From the NCBI GenBank assembly GCA_004352715.1, contig SCFE01000001.1:1971948-2035947 (forward strand): 64,000 nucleotides of DNA, given 5' to 3'. The number at the start of each line of letters is the position of its first letter. The first letter of the stretch is position 1. A program made the position numbers and the translations under genes. Source of the DNA: Hofstenia miamia. Its lineage: Eukaryota > Xenacoelomorpha > Acoela. Below the pieces are notes generated by a model, which did no database searches, had not been told where the DNA came from, and worked only from the letters and a program-made list of their open reading frames with translations. Positions 1 to 12,742 of this stretch are shown in pieces.

Positions 1-1156
1 CTTTGGTTTACATGTGAAACTGATTAAAAACGTAGTCTTTTGATTTGTTAACGTTTTCTTAACATGTGTTGTTCTTATTGTTTTTTTGGGAATCCAAACA
101 CGTCTCTTTTCATTAAAATCCCAAGAAAACCACAATTCGTCCTCCACCAGGTAGTTTGACGCCATATAGGTGATTCCTTTGGATATGAACAATTTTTGTA
201 GCTCCTACATGCACTAATTCGTTCTGCTTTATTCCTGTCCGACAGGTTATGCGGCACCCAGACAGCATACACATTTCTGAGGTCTAACTTAATTGTTAGG
301 ATCTCATACACACATGGGTTTGAAGTAGAGGTGATGAAAGATTTCTTGAAATCGCTGTTATTAATTTTAATGTTGTTGATGACCATCATGTATTGTAAAG
401 CAACGAAAAAATATATTTGCTGTGTTTAACTTTTTTAGATATTTCAACATGTTGACAAGACTAAGATATTTCGCTTAGTATTGTGCTGCAAGAATTTCTA
501 ATTTCAGCAACTTATCATCTATTTATTACTGTTTAATTCCACACATTGTGCAGCTAAGTGTCCAAAAATGATTACCACTGTACAAACAAAACACATTATA
601 TGTTATTACCAACACCCAGACAGCATACACATTTCTGAGGTCTAACTTAATTGTTAGGATCTCATACACACATGATTTTGGTATTTTTGTAAGCTACTCG
701 ATATCATGGCATGAAAAACGACAATCTTCATCAATTAACCCTTTGATTTTTTGAATGTTTGCTGCAGAAGATGTTGAAATTGGCCTTCCTGTAGTAGCAC
801 CTTTGGTTAGGCCAAAAGTCCCTGCTTCGATTTCTCTGATCCATCGATATATCGTGGATAGGTCTGGACTAGTTCCAGGATACACCTTTGATAGCTCATG
901 ATAAATTTCCTGGCCCACTACACCTAGTTTATGGCGAGTTAACACGTAGAATCTGAAATGCGAATTCATAGCTTGCAGCAGTGAGTAAAATTGGAATTAA
1001 ACAATGGCTTCAGTATAAAAGTAAAATATAGATTTCTTATCAGTAAAAACTTTATCTGATGCAAATTAAACTGGTAAAAATGACTGTGTTATGGTTTTTT
1101 AAATTAGGCCATAGGAAATGCAGTTTATGGTTAGAGGCAATTATTTTCGGACAACC
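1..1156 (-). mobile_element. mariner-B copy 1, broken mariner transposon running off the window start
   Basis: Minus-strand fragments of a mariner-family transposase. The N-terminal part (codons from about 969 down to 694) reads like the helix-turn-helix region, with STIYRWIREIEAG and GRPISTS. A second part (about 389 down to 75) carries the WVPHNLSDRNKAER motif, the counterpart of mariner WVPHEL. The coding frame is split by an insertion at about 317-612 and by frameshifts, so it cannot encode a working enzyme. It is near-identical to the copy at 60961-61913. The outer end looks like an inverted terminal repeat (ggttgtccg read on the minus strand) next to a TA at 1157-1158. The catalytic C-terminal part lies before the window start. 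Confidence 0.85.
255..674. repeat. 62-bp direct repeat flanking about 296 bp inside mariner-B copy 1
   Basis: The same 62 bases (from cacccagacagc to cacacatg) occur at 255-316 and 613-674. The sister mariner-B copy near 61733-61790 has this stretch only once. The interval 317-612 is therefore an insertion with a long target duplication, or a local tandem duplication later filled with other sequence. I do not recognise the 296-bp filler. Confidence 0.8.
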
Positions 1157-1784
1157 TATTATTTATTCTAGTTCACTCTCTGTTTATCTACTTAAAAGTA
1201 CACAAGTATATGCAAAGTGAGTAATTATAAATGCATATATTAGTAGTTTATCTGTTGTAATTTTTTATAATTGGACAGTAGCTGCCATTGTTTTGATTTT
1301 GCTCTGTAAAACGGCTGTGTACTTGAAGCTTTGATCAAATGCAACTCCCAGCTTAGTAGTATGGTTTTAAATTGCACATGTTTTTGAAATCCCTTGGAAT
1401 CTTTTGGTGAAGGGATAATGAACTGAGTTTTCTCCTAATTCTAACAGAAATATTTCATCATTTTATTCCAGTTCTTTTATCATATTGTTAGTTGTAAAAT
1501 GGTTCTATGAATTCAAAATGTAACATTAAATGAATATCCTGATGCATCATATTTACAACGCCATTATACTTCAATTAAAAAAGAACAGTGTACAAAACTC
1601 CATCTGATTTAAAAACANGAGAACATATAATTTTTTCTAGCATAAGGTATTACATTTCTCATTGCAATTAGTTTAATGCTTTACTATGAAGATTCGTTAT
1701 GTAGTGTACTTTCAGTATATGAAAAACAACGTAAATAAAAAACGAGTTGTTTAATAAACTAACGCCATAAAAATAATATCAAAG
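1157..1784. other. Non-coding stretch with a single-N assembly joint at 1618
   Basis: AT-rich, no gene seen. Bases 1485-1617 recur at 61915-62047 and bases from 1619 recur from 62794. In the second copy these blocks are separated by about 746 bp (62048-62793) that is replaced here by the single N at 1618. The N therefore marks a gap of real length, not one unknown base. Confidence 0.8.
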
Positions 1785-2081
1785 TTATTCAAATCTGGAA
1801 AGAAAGTTCCGTAAAAGTTCGCGATGTTTGGCATCGAAGCATTCGATCATATGTTCTTCCATTTCCTTAGTGATGTGTATGTTGTACTTTTCGTATGACT
1901 TCCTTACTGTTTTGAAAGCGTCTTCATCACCATTCAGGGCTTTCAGTTCCACCTGCTCCATTTCTTCTAATTGCTCTTTGCTTAATTTTTCAATCAGCTC
2001 CAGAAATGGCTTGACTTCATCAGGAAATTTTTCAGAATACGATTTCATTGCCGCTTTGTACTCTTCTATTGAAATTGGCAT
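1785..2081 (-). CDS. 98-aa acidic helical protein, family copy 1
   Basis: Intronless 98-codon frame starting MPISIEEYKAAMKS and ending RNFLSRFE. I do not recognise the family. The protein is charged and rich in Glu, Lys and Leu (EKLSKEQLEEMEQVELKAL), predicts as amphipathic helices, and has no signal peptide or membrane segment, so a soluble intracellular protein is likely. The frame is open upstream for 43 more codons here and in copy 2. In copy 3 (54488-54784) a 1-base difference destroys that extension while the 98 codons stay open, so the MPIS methionine is the probable start. A conserved ttctag 11 bases before the ATG in all copies could be a splice acceptor. The 3' flank is also shared, so the duplicated unit is a whole transcription unit. 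Against copy 3 I count 17 base differences, 8 silent and 9 replacing, with no indel or stop. Confidence 0.6.
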   Translation of the reverse strand: MPISIEEYKAAMKSYSEKFPDEVKPFLELIEKLSKEQLEEMEQVELKALNGDEDAFKTVRKSYEKYNIHITKEMEEHMIECFDAKHRELLRNFLSRFE

Positions 2082-2199
2082 GGTGTTAACGACTAGAATT
2101 GAAGCGTTCGATTGGATTCTTACAGATATGAGTATTTGATAAGTACATAAAAATCTACATCCGTGCAAATATCTCTCACCCGAACATTCAGTCCTAACA

Positions 2200-2557
2200 A
2201 AGTTTAACATTTCCTTTACAATTAGTTTTTCTCATTAACTTTGTTTGATACAGCAAATACAGCAATCGTATTTCTCAATAATGAAGAATAACTCGCAGTA
2301 TGCTTTAAGAATTGTCGAAATAGGTAGAAAAATAAAAAACAGCTATTCTGTTTTTGTGGCTATTGCATTGATGCATTATTTTCTATGCCATGTATTTAGC
2401 CTTATTAGGCCAACTTTCACAGCATTGCACCACCTCTAAAAAATATAAAAAATTATCGAAAATTTAAATAAAAAAGTTTCTAATTAAATAGAACCTTTTG
2501 AGAGGGGTAGACATACAAAGTCAAAATTTTAAATTTTCACCTTATATAAGGACCACC

Positions 2558-2560
<3 letters not shown>
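2200..2560. repeat. Flank of the 98-aa gene ending in a mariner-like terminal sequence
   Basis: Non-coding 5' flank of the 98-aa gene, shared with 63375-63740 at high identity. It ends in ggaccaccctaata, which on the minus strand reads ttagggtggtcc, the kind of terminus seen on mariner-type MITEs, next to (TA)n. No partner terminus was identified, so the element assignment is tentative. Confidence 0.4.

Positions 2561-2616
<56 letters not shown>
2560..2616. repeat. (TA)n microsatellite
   Basis: About 57 bases of almost pure TA with one internal c. It lies at one candidate breakpoint of the segment whose inversion splits the methionine synthase gene. Confidence 0.95.
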
Positions 2617-2982
2617 GAGTTTGGTTGAAGAATAGCTCTCTTACAATTTGATGGGATTATATTAAGAACAATAATGCGACATCAATTTTCTTCTAATCTT
2701 TGCTTTGAATTTTTCTTGTCGTCCTTTAGGAAACCACAAGTGTTTATATCCCTTAGTTTTTTTTACTATTCAATTAATAAATCATTTTTACATAATGTGT
2801 ATAATTTTCGCAATATAGAATGGCCGGATGAGTATTAATGACCTCAATAGGAAACTGTAAGTAATTGAATTTGTAAGTGTAAAGCGCTTGCACACGGTCT
2901 GGTGGCAGCCATTTAACCTTAATTAACTATGAACTGTAAAATTACGAATGAAAACAGCAGCTAATTCAATTAATGATTTCAG

Positions 2983-5900
2983 ACGGAAAAGAAAGGGCAG
3001 GATTCCGTCTGCTATTGTATTTCTGATTTCATAGCAGATGATGGGCGCCCAGACTACATTGGCATGATGGCAGTCGGTGTATTTGGTGCCGCAGAAATTA
3101 GCAAGAGCTTCGAAAATTCCAATGACGACTACAATTCTATTATGGTTAAGGCAATTGCAGATCGTCTTGCTGAAGTATGCATGCTTTCATAGTATTTTCT
3201 TGAATAACTTATACATTCCCCAATGTCTAAAGTGACCTATTTAACTACCTAACTCATTGAATTGTTTTTCATTTTGTTTCATGATGTTTTCGAAAGTCAT
3301 AAATTTCTTATTCATTAATGAATTAATTAATATTTTTCATTATGCACGAGTTAAACTGAAAGTACAATTCTCACAATTAAATCTTCATATAAACTAAGTT
3401 TTAGCAAATAAATAACGTGTCATAAAAATACTTCAGTTTTAATTTTGGAAATAAATATGCTTAGTTAATAGATTAAGTAAAAATTGTTAGGAATATGTGA
3501 ATATTACTGACTGGAATATTTTATTGTTGAAGTCTCATTTAATTTACATTGACTTGAATGAAATTGTCTACTTTTCATTCTTTTTCACTAATATTGTCGC
3601 AAGATGGCATACTTGTTTACAGAATTAAAGTATGATTTTCCACTAATTATGTTAGGATAAAAGATTTTAATGCATTTGTATGTTTTCATATGTATGTTAT
3701 TGCTTTTATGTAATGTTTTAGGCTTATGCTGAGTATGCGCACATGCTAATTCGCACACAACTTTGGGGGTACAGTAATGAAGAAGAATTTACTGCAAGTG
3801 AACTGCATCAGATTCAGTACACGGTGCGTATCAAAATTTTCGTAACATATTTCCAAGTTAACCACAAATAAGTATTCATTAAGTAACTTAAAAATTTTTC
3901 ATCCGATTTCTTTGTTCGCATTTTTTTGGTTGGAGGAGCCAAAAATGAACAACTTTAAAAAGCAATTTTGCCCTGACGTGAAGCACACTGGTGGGTTCTT
4001 TCAACAGTTTGAAATAAAGAAGCTAGCATTAAGATACCAGAGTTTCATTATTGCTGTAACTTATACTTAATGCCTGGAAACTGTTAGTGCATTTGACTAT
4101 GAAATCATTTTAAAAAATAAGTATTTATTGGCAACGTTTGTCAGCGGTACCTACAGTATATGGGATCTATTCAATTTTGTATGAAAACCGAAAATCGATT
4201 TTATAAGGAGAAAATTCCTCATATCCTAAAATATTATTGCATATATATCTTGTTTTATTTATATTTTTTTACTTGTAATTGTTCAGTACATTTTTAATTT
4301 TCTCTCTAGACATTTGCAGCACTTTAAGTTAATAGATTAAATTTTCTTTAAATAATTCAATTATCAATTGATTTTACTTGAATTGTTATTTTGTACATCA
4401 AAACAATGTTTCTTTAAGGGAAATTCAGATTTGTATTCAAATAGGCATCGGTAAAGTTTAAAATTTTCATTGTAAGTTTTCAAGCCATTACGGAATTTTG
4501 GAATAATACTACATAAAATTCTTTCCGAATCATACATAGCAATTAACCAAAACCCCAAAATTCTGTTTTGTTTAAAATTGTATCTTATAAAATCAATGTA
4601 ATTGTCTCCTCCGAATTTAGTCCTGTTATTGCTACCATGAAAATATTGACTGTATCCTCAGCTTCAGAAAAAACTGCAGTGGTCGATGAACCACTTATAG
4701 AATCGAGTTGAAATTCTCGATATTGGCACATGTTAAAAAAGATCTGTAAAAGTACAACACCCGTGATGACTTACGAAGTTTGTATAGAGATCGGGAACAT
4801 TTCACTTAATCACCAAAATATATTGGTGATCGAAAGCTTTGCCTGTTTTATGAACACTATTTGCATTGTTCTAGCACCACCCGTATTCCTTTTTATAACC
4901 ATGAACTGTACGTAGTTCAATTTTTAACTAGAAGACGTCTAGGGCATTCGACCAGCTCCTGGCTATCCAACTCAGCCTGATCATGAGGAGAAGATTACTA
5001 TGTGGAATGTCATGGGGGTTGAGAAACAAACGGGCATTAGACTCACAGAGACTCTAGCGATGTTACCGGCAGCATCTGTGTCTGCTCTTGTTTTTGGACA
5101 TCCCGAGAGCAGTTATTTCTCATTGGGTAAGGTTGGTAAAGATCAGGTTAGTAGTTCTATTTTTGTTTACAATACAATAGTTTTAGCACTTTTTTGTGTC
5201 TCACAAATTTTCCAGTCACTATTATTGTAGAATATACATTTATCATGCTTTTGGTAGTTTTTATAAGGACTATACATTTTTTTTATTATTTTTGGTGTGA
5301 ATAATTATTTTAATGTCATGCTTTTGTTAACCCACTATATTAGGAAATATATCAACAATTTTTCATTTTGTCACATAAAAGAAAATTGGATCAATCTGAA
5401 TTGATGGAAGAATTAGAAAACTAACGAATTTTCAGATCTCAATTTCTCTGACAGTGATTATAGTTATCTCTCAATTTCTCATTGTTCATCAGATGATTTT
5501 TAGTGATAATCATTCAGTCTTTCAGATGAGGATATTCAAGGTGGTAATGATATTATTAGACAAAGTTGTGCAAATTCGTTTTGGATTAGCGTCTATTTCA
5601 AGCTGATCTAGCTTTATCGTCAACCACTTGAAGAGGTCTTATGGATTATTTTGCTCCATGATTTAGTATGCCATCTCTAAAAAGAGGAGTGATGTTAGAA
5701 AATTATAATCGATCTTCTTCTCTATTACAGATTTCTCCAAATTATTTCCTAAGAGTTTATTCATTCATGTTTGGGACCACCACTATTGTATCTTATCTAC
5801 ACGAAATTTATACCAGAGCTATGTATTAACTTTAAGTTATTTTATCAATTGTATGCTGATGATCTTCAAGTACATACGTTCGTTCTAAATCATGATATTT

Positions 5901-7867
5901 CAAGATTATCATCTTTTGTCCTATTTTTTAATGTTATTGGGGAGGAGTTTGTAAAATTTGATCAAACAATCAATGTCGAATAAACGAAAGTTCTTATCAC
6001 ATCACACTCAAATTTTTTAAGGGCTTCGATTTATGAATATCTTCCAATTGCGATGCAGCAATATGTGGTTTCTAATGCAACCAATCTGGGCGTTGTTTTT
6101 GACAATAGTATTTTTTTAAAAAACCATATTACAAAACTTCTGAAAACCTATTGAATTCAACTAAAACGTGTAAGATAATTTTTGTGTATTGAATCAACCA
6201 AAGTTTTACTATCATCTACTGTGTTATAAAGATTGGACAATTGCAATGCATTATCAAATTCACCTAAATACTTATTGAGAAGGTTGCAAACTGTACTGAA
6301 CAAAAGTATAAGAGTCATATATAGATTGCTTAGAGATATGGGAACATCACTGGGACATATTAGTCTGCATTGATTACCGCTAAGAGAAAGAATAGAGTAC
6401 AAACTATGTCTCCTTACTTGGAAGTGTATCAACGGCAACGCGCCAAGATATTTGAGCAGTTTTATTCAAAAAAAGATGCATTACAATTTAAAAACTAGAG
6501 CTTTTTGATAATTATTTACTTGAGGTTTTGCAGACAAGAAAAAACAGTGATGCAGCGTTTGCTGTTGCTGTTACCAGATGACCTTAGAAAATGTAACGGT
6601 TTTGAAAAATTCAAGAAAAATTTGAAGCAATACTTCTTTAATAAATTTGTACATAGCATATAGAATATTATAATTTCCTGCGCATCTGATTAATCTTTGT
6701 TTAGAAGAAGCGCTATATAAATAATTATATTATTATTATTATTATTTTATTATTATTTCGCAATGTAGGAATGAGCGTATAGAATTGTTTGGCAGGTACA
6801 AACGAAAAACGGATCTTGGAGAAATGAAATGAATTTTCATTATGCTCTGTTCTAGATTACTTCACTTTGAACAAATATTTTCCAAAATGAAAATCCCTTG
6901 ATATAATCTGCCATTGGAAGAGATAGTTTTTAACAATTCCTTTCTAAACCTTTAGATGCTCAAAAACTTTTTGCATCGATGAAATGGTGTAGTGCTATAG
7001 ACATACTTTCATAGGAGAATTTTAGTTTTTTCTTATCTTTTGTTTGGACATATATATAACCCACACTTATGGACTATTTGGACACATGTGTCCCATTTTA
7101 AATTTTCCTCATTATATGCATTTCTGAATTCTTCAATTAAAATTTAAAACATGTTTTTTGCACTTGACAAAAGAAAATTCGTTGTGAAAGATTAATTAAT
7201 TTTGTTCCCTAGAATTTCAGGTCACTTATTCAATTTATTATTATCAATTTCGTTTAATAAGTCTAGCAGTACTTTATTTTTGCAGTTTGTAATATACAAT
7301 ATAAGTTATATGCAAAGAACATATTTACAAATATAAACATATTTAAAAAACTACAAACTATACTATGTACAATAAAACAGATAAAAATGAACACATAAAA
7401 TTATTAATAAACAACACTTTAAAATATAATTTAAAAAAATGCTACGCTAGCTGTTTTGTCATGTATTTAGACGCTTACTACTACCTAGAATTTTTTGATG
7501 TGAAAGTAGGTTTTGTTTTAGCTTCTTTTTAAATGTTTAGTGTTTGGAAACGCTATTATTTTCTTGCCATTTTTGCAGGGGAGCTGAATTGATCTAAATG
7601 CGAAATTGCATTTAATTTCTTTTCTGAATGCTCTGTTAATTTATTGTACATATTTGAAGAAATTATTTTATTGCATTAAGTTAACGTAAAGTTGGAATGA
7701 TAAGTAGTGTATTTATAAATGTTTTTCACTGAAGTTTTGGAATGATTTTCAATGAACTAATATATAACTCTGTATTAATTTAGGTCATTGACTATGCCAA
7801 ACGTAGAAACGTTCCAATTGGAAGAATTGAGCAAACGCTTTCGCAAAATTTGGCTTATTCTATGTAA
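2983..7867 (+). CDS. MTR: Methionine synthase (cobalamin-dependent), last four exons
   Basis: C-terminal AdoMet-binding activation domain of 5-methyltetrahydrofolate-homocysteine methyltransferase, a cytosolic enzyme that makes methionine and is reactivated through this domain with AdoMet and a flavoprotein reductase. Exons: d 2983-3174 (64 codons, [37 protein letters not shown]), e 3722-3823 (34 codons, [13 protein letters not shown]), f 4943-5146 (68 codons, [48 protein letters not shown]), g 7784-7867 (27 codons plus [16 protein letters not shown]). All introns are GT-AG and phase 0. RPAPGYP is the family's AdoMet-binding motif; its Arg corresponds to E. coli MetH R1134. Exon d begins exactly where exon c of the minus-strand part (35579-35766) stops, so this is the same gene, separated in the window by an inversion. 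No frame damage is visible. No AATAAA lies close after the stop. Confidence 0.93.
5751..6759 (+). mobile_element. Degenerate L2/CR1-type LINE fragment in the last MTR intron
   Basis: Plus-strand reverse-transcriptase remains: the YADDLQVH catalytic motif in a frame reading [12 protein letters not shown] near 5771-5880, then [15 protein letters not shown] near 6090, and CR1/L2-type C-terminal sequence ([17 protein letters not shown]) in shifting frames to about 6660. The 3' end gcgctatataaataattat followed by (ATT)n is a characteristic L2/CR1 tail. Many stops and frameshifts make it inactive. It lies in the same orientation as the host gene. Confidence 0.85.
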
Positions 7868-9139
7868 CAGATCATTTCCAATTCACATGTTAAGTGTCTT
7901 ATTTAAAGTGTTTTCGATAGTTTTTGTAAGAAATGTAATGCATAAATTATTTTTGTTGTCTTACCTTCATAAATAGTAGAGTTCTTTCATATTTTTAGGT
8001 GTTAGTTTTGGATGATTTATTTTACATGTTAGCAGAGCTTAATGTAACTGCTTTTTTGCATACAAGGTGGAATTCGAATTCAAAAGTATGGACAATATTA
8101 ACAAAAACTGTGATCAAAATGTGTTTCTAAGGATTTCTTACTGACTTTTGGCACTGCACCATACAATGAATACACTAAAACTTACATTCTTAATTGGTGA
8201 CAATTTATTTTTATCTTTACAGTAATTTTTATTTCCTTGGTATGCATGATAGTCAAGGAGTGATGTTCAAAACAGCATAGTAAGCATGATACGTATCATT
8301 CTGGCATTAATTTTTTGGCTGAGCAATTTGACACTGTCCAACTTCTTTATCAGAATACTTCATTGGTTGAACAGTGTTATTATTGAAAATGAGTTCAAAA
8401 CATCCAATGGCTTCAATTGGGCAAATTTTGAATTATGTGATTTCTATACTGAATACAGAATTTGGATGACTTTGTAGAAATTTTCCTCCTGGCTTGTTTT
8501 TACCTTGTGCATAGGTGGCAGTTCACAATTTCAATCAATAATAAATACTCTCTCTTGGCAGTTGGCAGCCAACCAGCACTTTGCAAATGTTGAAAAATTG
8601 ATTACACCAAACAATATAGTTTACATCATGTCTATTTCATCTAATACACCGAGGAACCAGTTTTATGTCGCAGTGAAGTACCAAAAGTTTCTATAGATGG
8701 CGTGTTCAAAGAATTTGAACCATGTTAGGCCACGGCTGCACAATGCAATTCAATTTAAAGAAGTAATTAAATTTCTAAATTGCAAATGTTCGCACTACGC
8801 GACGCTATTGTAATTATTCTTGCATCCGATCACCGGAAGCTGTTTTCACTATGCACTTCAAATAGAAGCAATTTAAGTCTGTTAATTGCATGTTAATTTG
8901 GAATTTAAGACTAAATTCTTTTTATTCTCAAACATTAAAAATTACATTTGAATGACAGTGACATTGGGCTCCAATTGCGCAGGCATGTTTAGCGTTTATA
9001 ATAATTTTTCTTAATACATGCATTGTAATCCGGAAATTTTTCAGTTTTAAAATCCGTGATTGCATAGTTGTTAATCTATTCAATTGCGCTATAGCTGGGG
9101 CTGGCTTAATACAAAATGGGTCTCCTATGTAGTACAAAG
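7868..9139. other. Intergenic DNA downstream of MTR
   Basis: No supported gene. A stretch from about 8726 (ggccacggctgcacaatg) to about 9095 (cgctatagctggggctgg) has weakly similar inverted ends and may be a decayed MITE. Confidence 0.5.
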
Positions 9140-9820
9140 CAGTGATGGGTATTCAGTGAACGAACTGTAACTCACCCGACTCACAATTTGATCTAACGAA
9201 CCCGAATCGACTTGATTTCCTTACCCGACCCGACTATCAATTCACTTACCAGACATGACCCGAAAAAAGGTAAATTCTCAATTTTAAAATGTACATGGAT
9301 TAAAAATAAATAAATGTTTTTACTGATAGTTGATTATAATTGAACCATGACTTCATTAATGATTGTTATTGTTTTTGAACAACAATTACATGCGAAATCA
9401 ATAAAAAATTACCATTTGTTAAGCAAACCTCGATAGACTTTCAAAAATACGAGTGAATGTCCATTCAGATGGTGAATGTATTTAACTTTACAGGAAGTAA
9501 AAATAATTAGGTGTAATTAAAACATTTATGTTGTAAAAACTTGCTCGTGTGAATCGGGTTAGTGAGGTCAATGACATGAACTATTAACGTATTATGTATT
9601 CCATTGTCCCTTGATGATGTAGGTTGATTACGCTCATATCTTCAAGGCTAAAGGATGCATAAAATAATTTAAGCTATCGTCATTAGTTAAAAGTAATATT
9701 GCATTTTATCCAGTTTATCATGCCCGGCAGAAGCTGCTCCATAAGCATGCCCGACGCGAATCTAAATTATTACACCCGACGTCGTGCCGGGTAAAGTTGG
9801 AGATCCGATGCCCATCTCTG
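9140..9820. mobile_element. hAT-type MITE, 681 bp
   Basis: It starts cagtgatggg and ends cccatctctg, so the terminal inverted repeats are about 10 bp with hAT-like CAG...CTG ends. The flanks are 8-bp imperfect target duplications, gtacaaag at 9132-9139 and gtgcagag at 9821-9828 (6 of 8). The ends are rich in cccgacccga-type motifs. No transposase frame, so it is non-autonomous. Confidence 0.7.
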
Positions 9821-9828
9821 GTGCAGAG

Positions 9829-11079
9829 GGTTTCCAATACCGTAAACGAAAACAATTTCACAATATTTTTACAGTAAAATTTAAACGAAACGTACGATTC
9901 ACTGTTATTTTGTGTAATTGCTTCAGGGCATACCTATCCAAAAATTGTTTTAACCCTGTTGTGTTGGATTCACATATTCTACACAAAGTCCATGCAGTAT
10001 TTCTATGTAAATTTTAGTATTTCTTCCAAGTCATTTTTCATTCACTCCTGAAATTATTTTTTCTGTTTGAGAACTTTGCAGTTGGGTTGTATTTATCAGA
10101 GTTAACACTAGAAAACCTGTAAATTCGATTGACCATTATTAGAAGAATTGTGCACAATTAAAAACAAATGAAATTAAAGTATCAGCAAAGCTACTTTATC
10201 AAGTTTTTTAATACCAAAGAATAAGGCAGTTAATGTTTATGACATCCATCAGTTCAATAAAGAATTATCAGCTTTTTAATGTAGTATTTTCAGGAAGTTT
10301 AGTAAAAATTTTGCTAACTGGTTTCAATGAAACTCAAACCCAAGTTCACTTTGAAATCTAGAATAGATAAAGATCTTAACAATGCTAATTTATACTATGT
10401 TTACCACAAGCCTCTAACCAAAAATTTGATTCAGTGTAATAATTTCATTTGTGATTGACAGCTTAACAAGATAATTATTTAGCATGTCATCAGTTAGCAC
10501 ATCAAATACAGAATTTCTAATATTATGGCTTTTTCAATAGTTTCATTTTGGATTTAATGCTTGACATGAAGATGAATATCGGTAATTATGCAATAAGAGA
10601 CAAACTAGTAGTCGCCCCTAAAGTATTAACTAATGTTAGGAATAATTTAATGCGATTTTGCGATAATGAATCTGATGGCTAAAACTTTACAGTTCACTTC
10701 AAACAAGCAAAATACTTAGTAACTGATATAAACAGTTTTAATGTTAAACATGATTTGTTATTATTGGTTATTACTCAAAGAGCGTCTTTAATGAAACTTG
10801 TCTAATTTTACAAGGGTTCATAATCCCTTAAAAAATCAAAAGATCTTTCTAAATTTCTTCTCATTTTTTGAATGATAGTTTTTCAACTAGTCATGGGTTT
10901 AGGGATTCGGGTTTTACATGTGTCAGTGATAATCTTGAGCACAAAGTATTGGTCCATTTGTAAATATGATCAAGTCCCAAGAAGAAAATACAATTGACGC
11001 TCTTAGTTAGAATTTTAGATTTTGAAACTTAAAACATTGATGATTAAATTTAATTGGATGCTCTTGCATTTGTGCACTG

Positions 11080-11160
<81 letters not shown>

Positions 11161-12459
11161 TTGTTTGAGAAAGTTTTATTTATACAAAAAGTATTAGTCT
11201 ATGAAATGGACCAAGTACATGGAATAGTTGATTTTGATGATTTGCTAGAACGTAATTTGATTTTAATTAATTGTATTATATTTGATTTGAATCCAGTAAC
11301 GGATTTGAAACAATAACGACTGAGCAAAATACAGGCTACATTCACCTATTACAACTGTCAATCAGTTGAAGAGATTGTTCAAGAGTCATTAGGTTAAACA
11401 CAACTTGTCAACTTTAAGCAATTTAAGTGTAATTTAGACAAATCGTCGCGAAGTCTTGCGCATTGACATATAAAGTGTAAAAACAAAGGAACTACTAAAT
11501 AACTAAAGCAATCTAGCATTTGAACTGAATCACAATGTAAGCAGAATTTCAATAGCATAGGTATTATGGAATATTGAAAATAATTAGGGATACTGCTGAA
11601 TGCCAAAAAATCCTAGCACAAATATTTTGAGAAAGGCTGTTTTGGTAGTATATAGAAACACTCTTTCAAAATGCAAATATTTGAAGTAATAAGATACCAA
11701 ACATCTCAGACGTAGAATTTCAAGTTGCTAAATTCAAGATTGAACAAGAATTTTAACATTCTAATGTTGATTATGTACTTAAAATCCATCTTAGGTATTA
11801 CTAATTTTAACTATACCTTAAGATTGCACGTTATTAGACATATTGAATCATATGTGGTTCATAACAGGACTATTCAGATGATGGCGGTGCCCTTCAGATC
11901 ATTAATGATGTTAGTGGCATAGAGCTTTTTAAAAAAAATTTTTTCATTAGCGTTCTCAACAATGTCAGCATTTCGTTCTTAGTATAAAGCACCTCTTCAA
12001 AATTTAGTTTTGGGTATCTGTTAGGGTTATGCCCTTAACCCCCTATAATGAATTAATTACAACTTCTTTATCTATGTCTTCAATGAACGACGCTGGCGGT
12101 AGGGTGGGGTGGGGATTTAGTATTTTAAGAATCCCGTTAGATGGGGTGGCAATAAAATTTATGCAAAGCTTTGTTTATTTTTCGTACAGTGATTAGCCAC
12201 TTTCTCTGAAAATATCTTTTATTCGTAAATATTACATCGGTATGGGTGGTAAATAACCTAATGAGCACTTTAATAGCGTGCAAAACTAATAATGCCATCA
12301 CAGCAACTATTGAAAAGTGAAATAAGTTGATATATGTTATATCTTTGTACAGTGAACTTTCTTAAATTCTTGATGATCTTGTTATTTGTAACGTAACTTT
12401 GACGCAATAACAAAAGAATTTTATTATATTCAAGAAATGTCTAAGTTCATCGAATCATA
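9829..12459. other. Intergenic DNA with one (TA)n tract
   Basis: No supported gene. A (TA)n microsatellite of about 74 bases lies at 11083-11156. Short open frames such as 11394-11606 and 11725-11922 show no family resemblance or splice context. Confidence 0.6.
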
Positions 12460-12742
12460 CTCTAAGGTCCCGAATTATCGGGATTTTCTTTTTTAGAAAA
12501 GCTGTTATATTTAATATGAAAATAGTTGTTGCAAGATTTATTTAGTTACATCTAAAAATTGCAGTTCAATGTTAATAATATCGTACAAATTTGAACATTA
12601 GATTAGGATTAATTTAGTATTACGTTGCTCAGGCATTTGGATAATTTAAAAGAGACTCCAATAATTTGGACAACCCCGGTTTTGATATGCAAAGCTTATT
12701 AGAAATCGCAGACCCCGTTCCCGATAATTAGGAACCTCAGAG
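12460..12742. mobile_element. MITE with 24-bp terminal inverted repeats, pogo/Tigger-like
   Basis: The left end ctctaaggtcccgaattatc (12460 on) and the inverted right end ctctgaggttcctaattatc (down from 12742) match at about 20 of 24 positions including the trailing ggga. The gaggttcctaattatcggga style of terminus resembles Tigger/pogo elements. It is 283 bp with no coding frame. No clear target duplication was seen. Confidence 0.65.

Noticed and set aside
2082-2210. N-terminal extension of the 98-aa protein to 141 aa
   Set aside because: The extension is frameshifted in the diverged copy at 54488, while the 98 codons from MPIS are open in all three.
2983-7867. The plus-strand MTR exons as a second, truncated MTR paralogue
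   Set aside because: They contain exactly and only the exons missing after exon c, with matching phase and intact frames; a partial duplicate would be expected to overlap.
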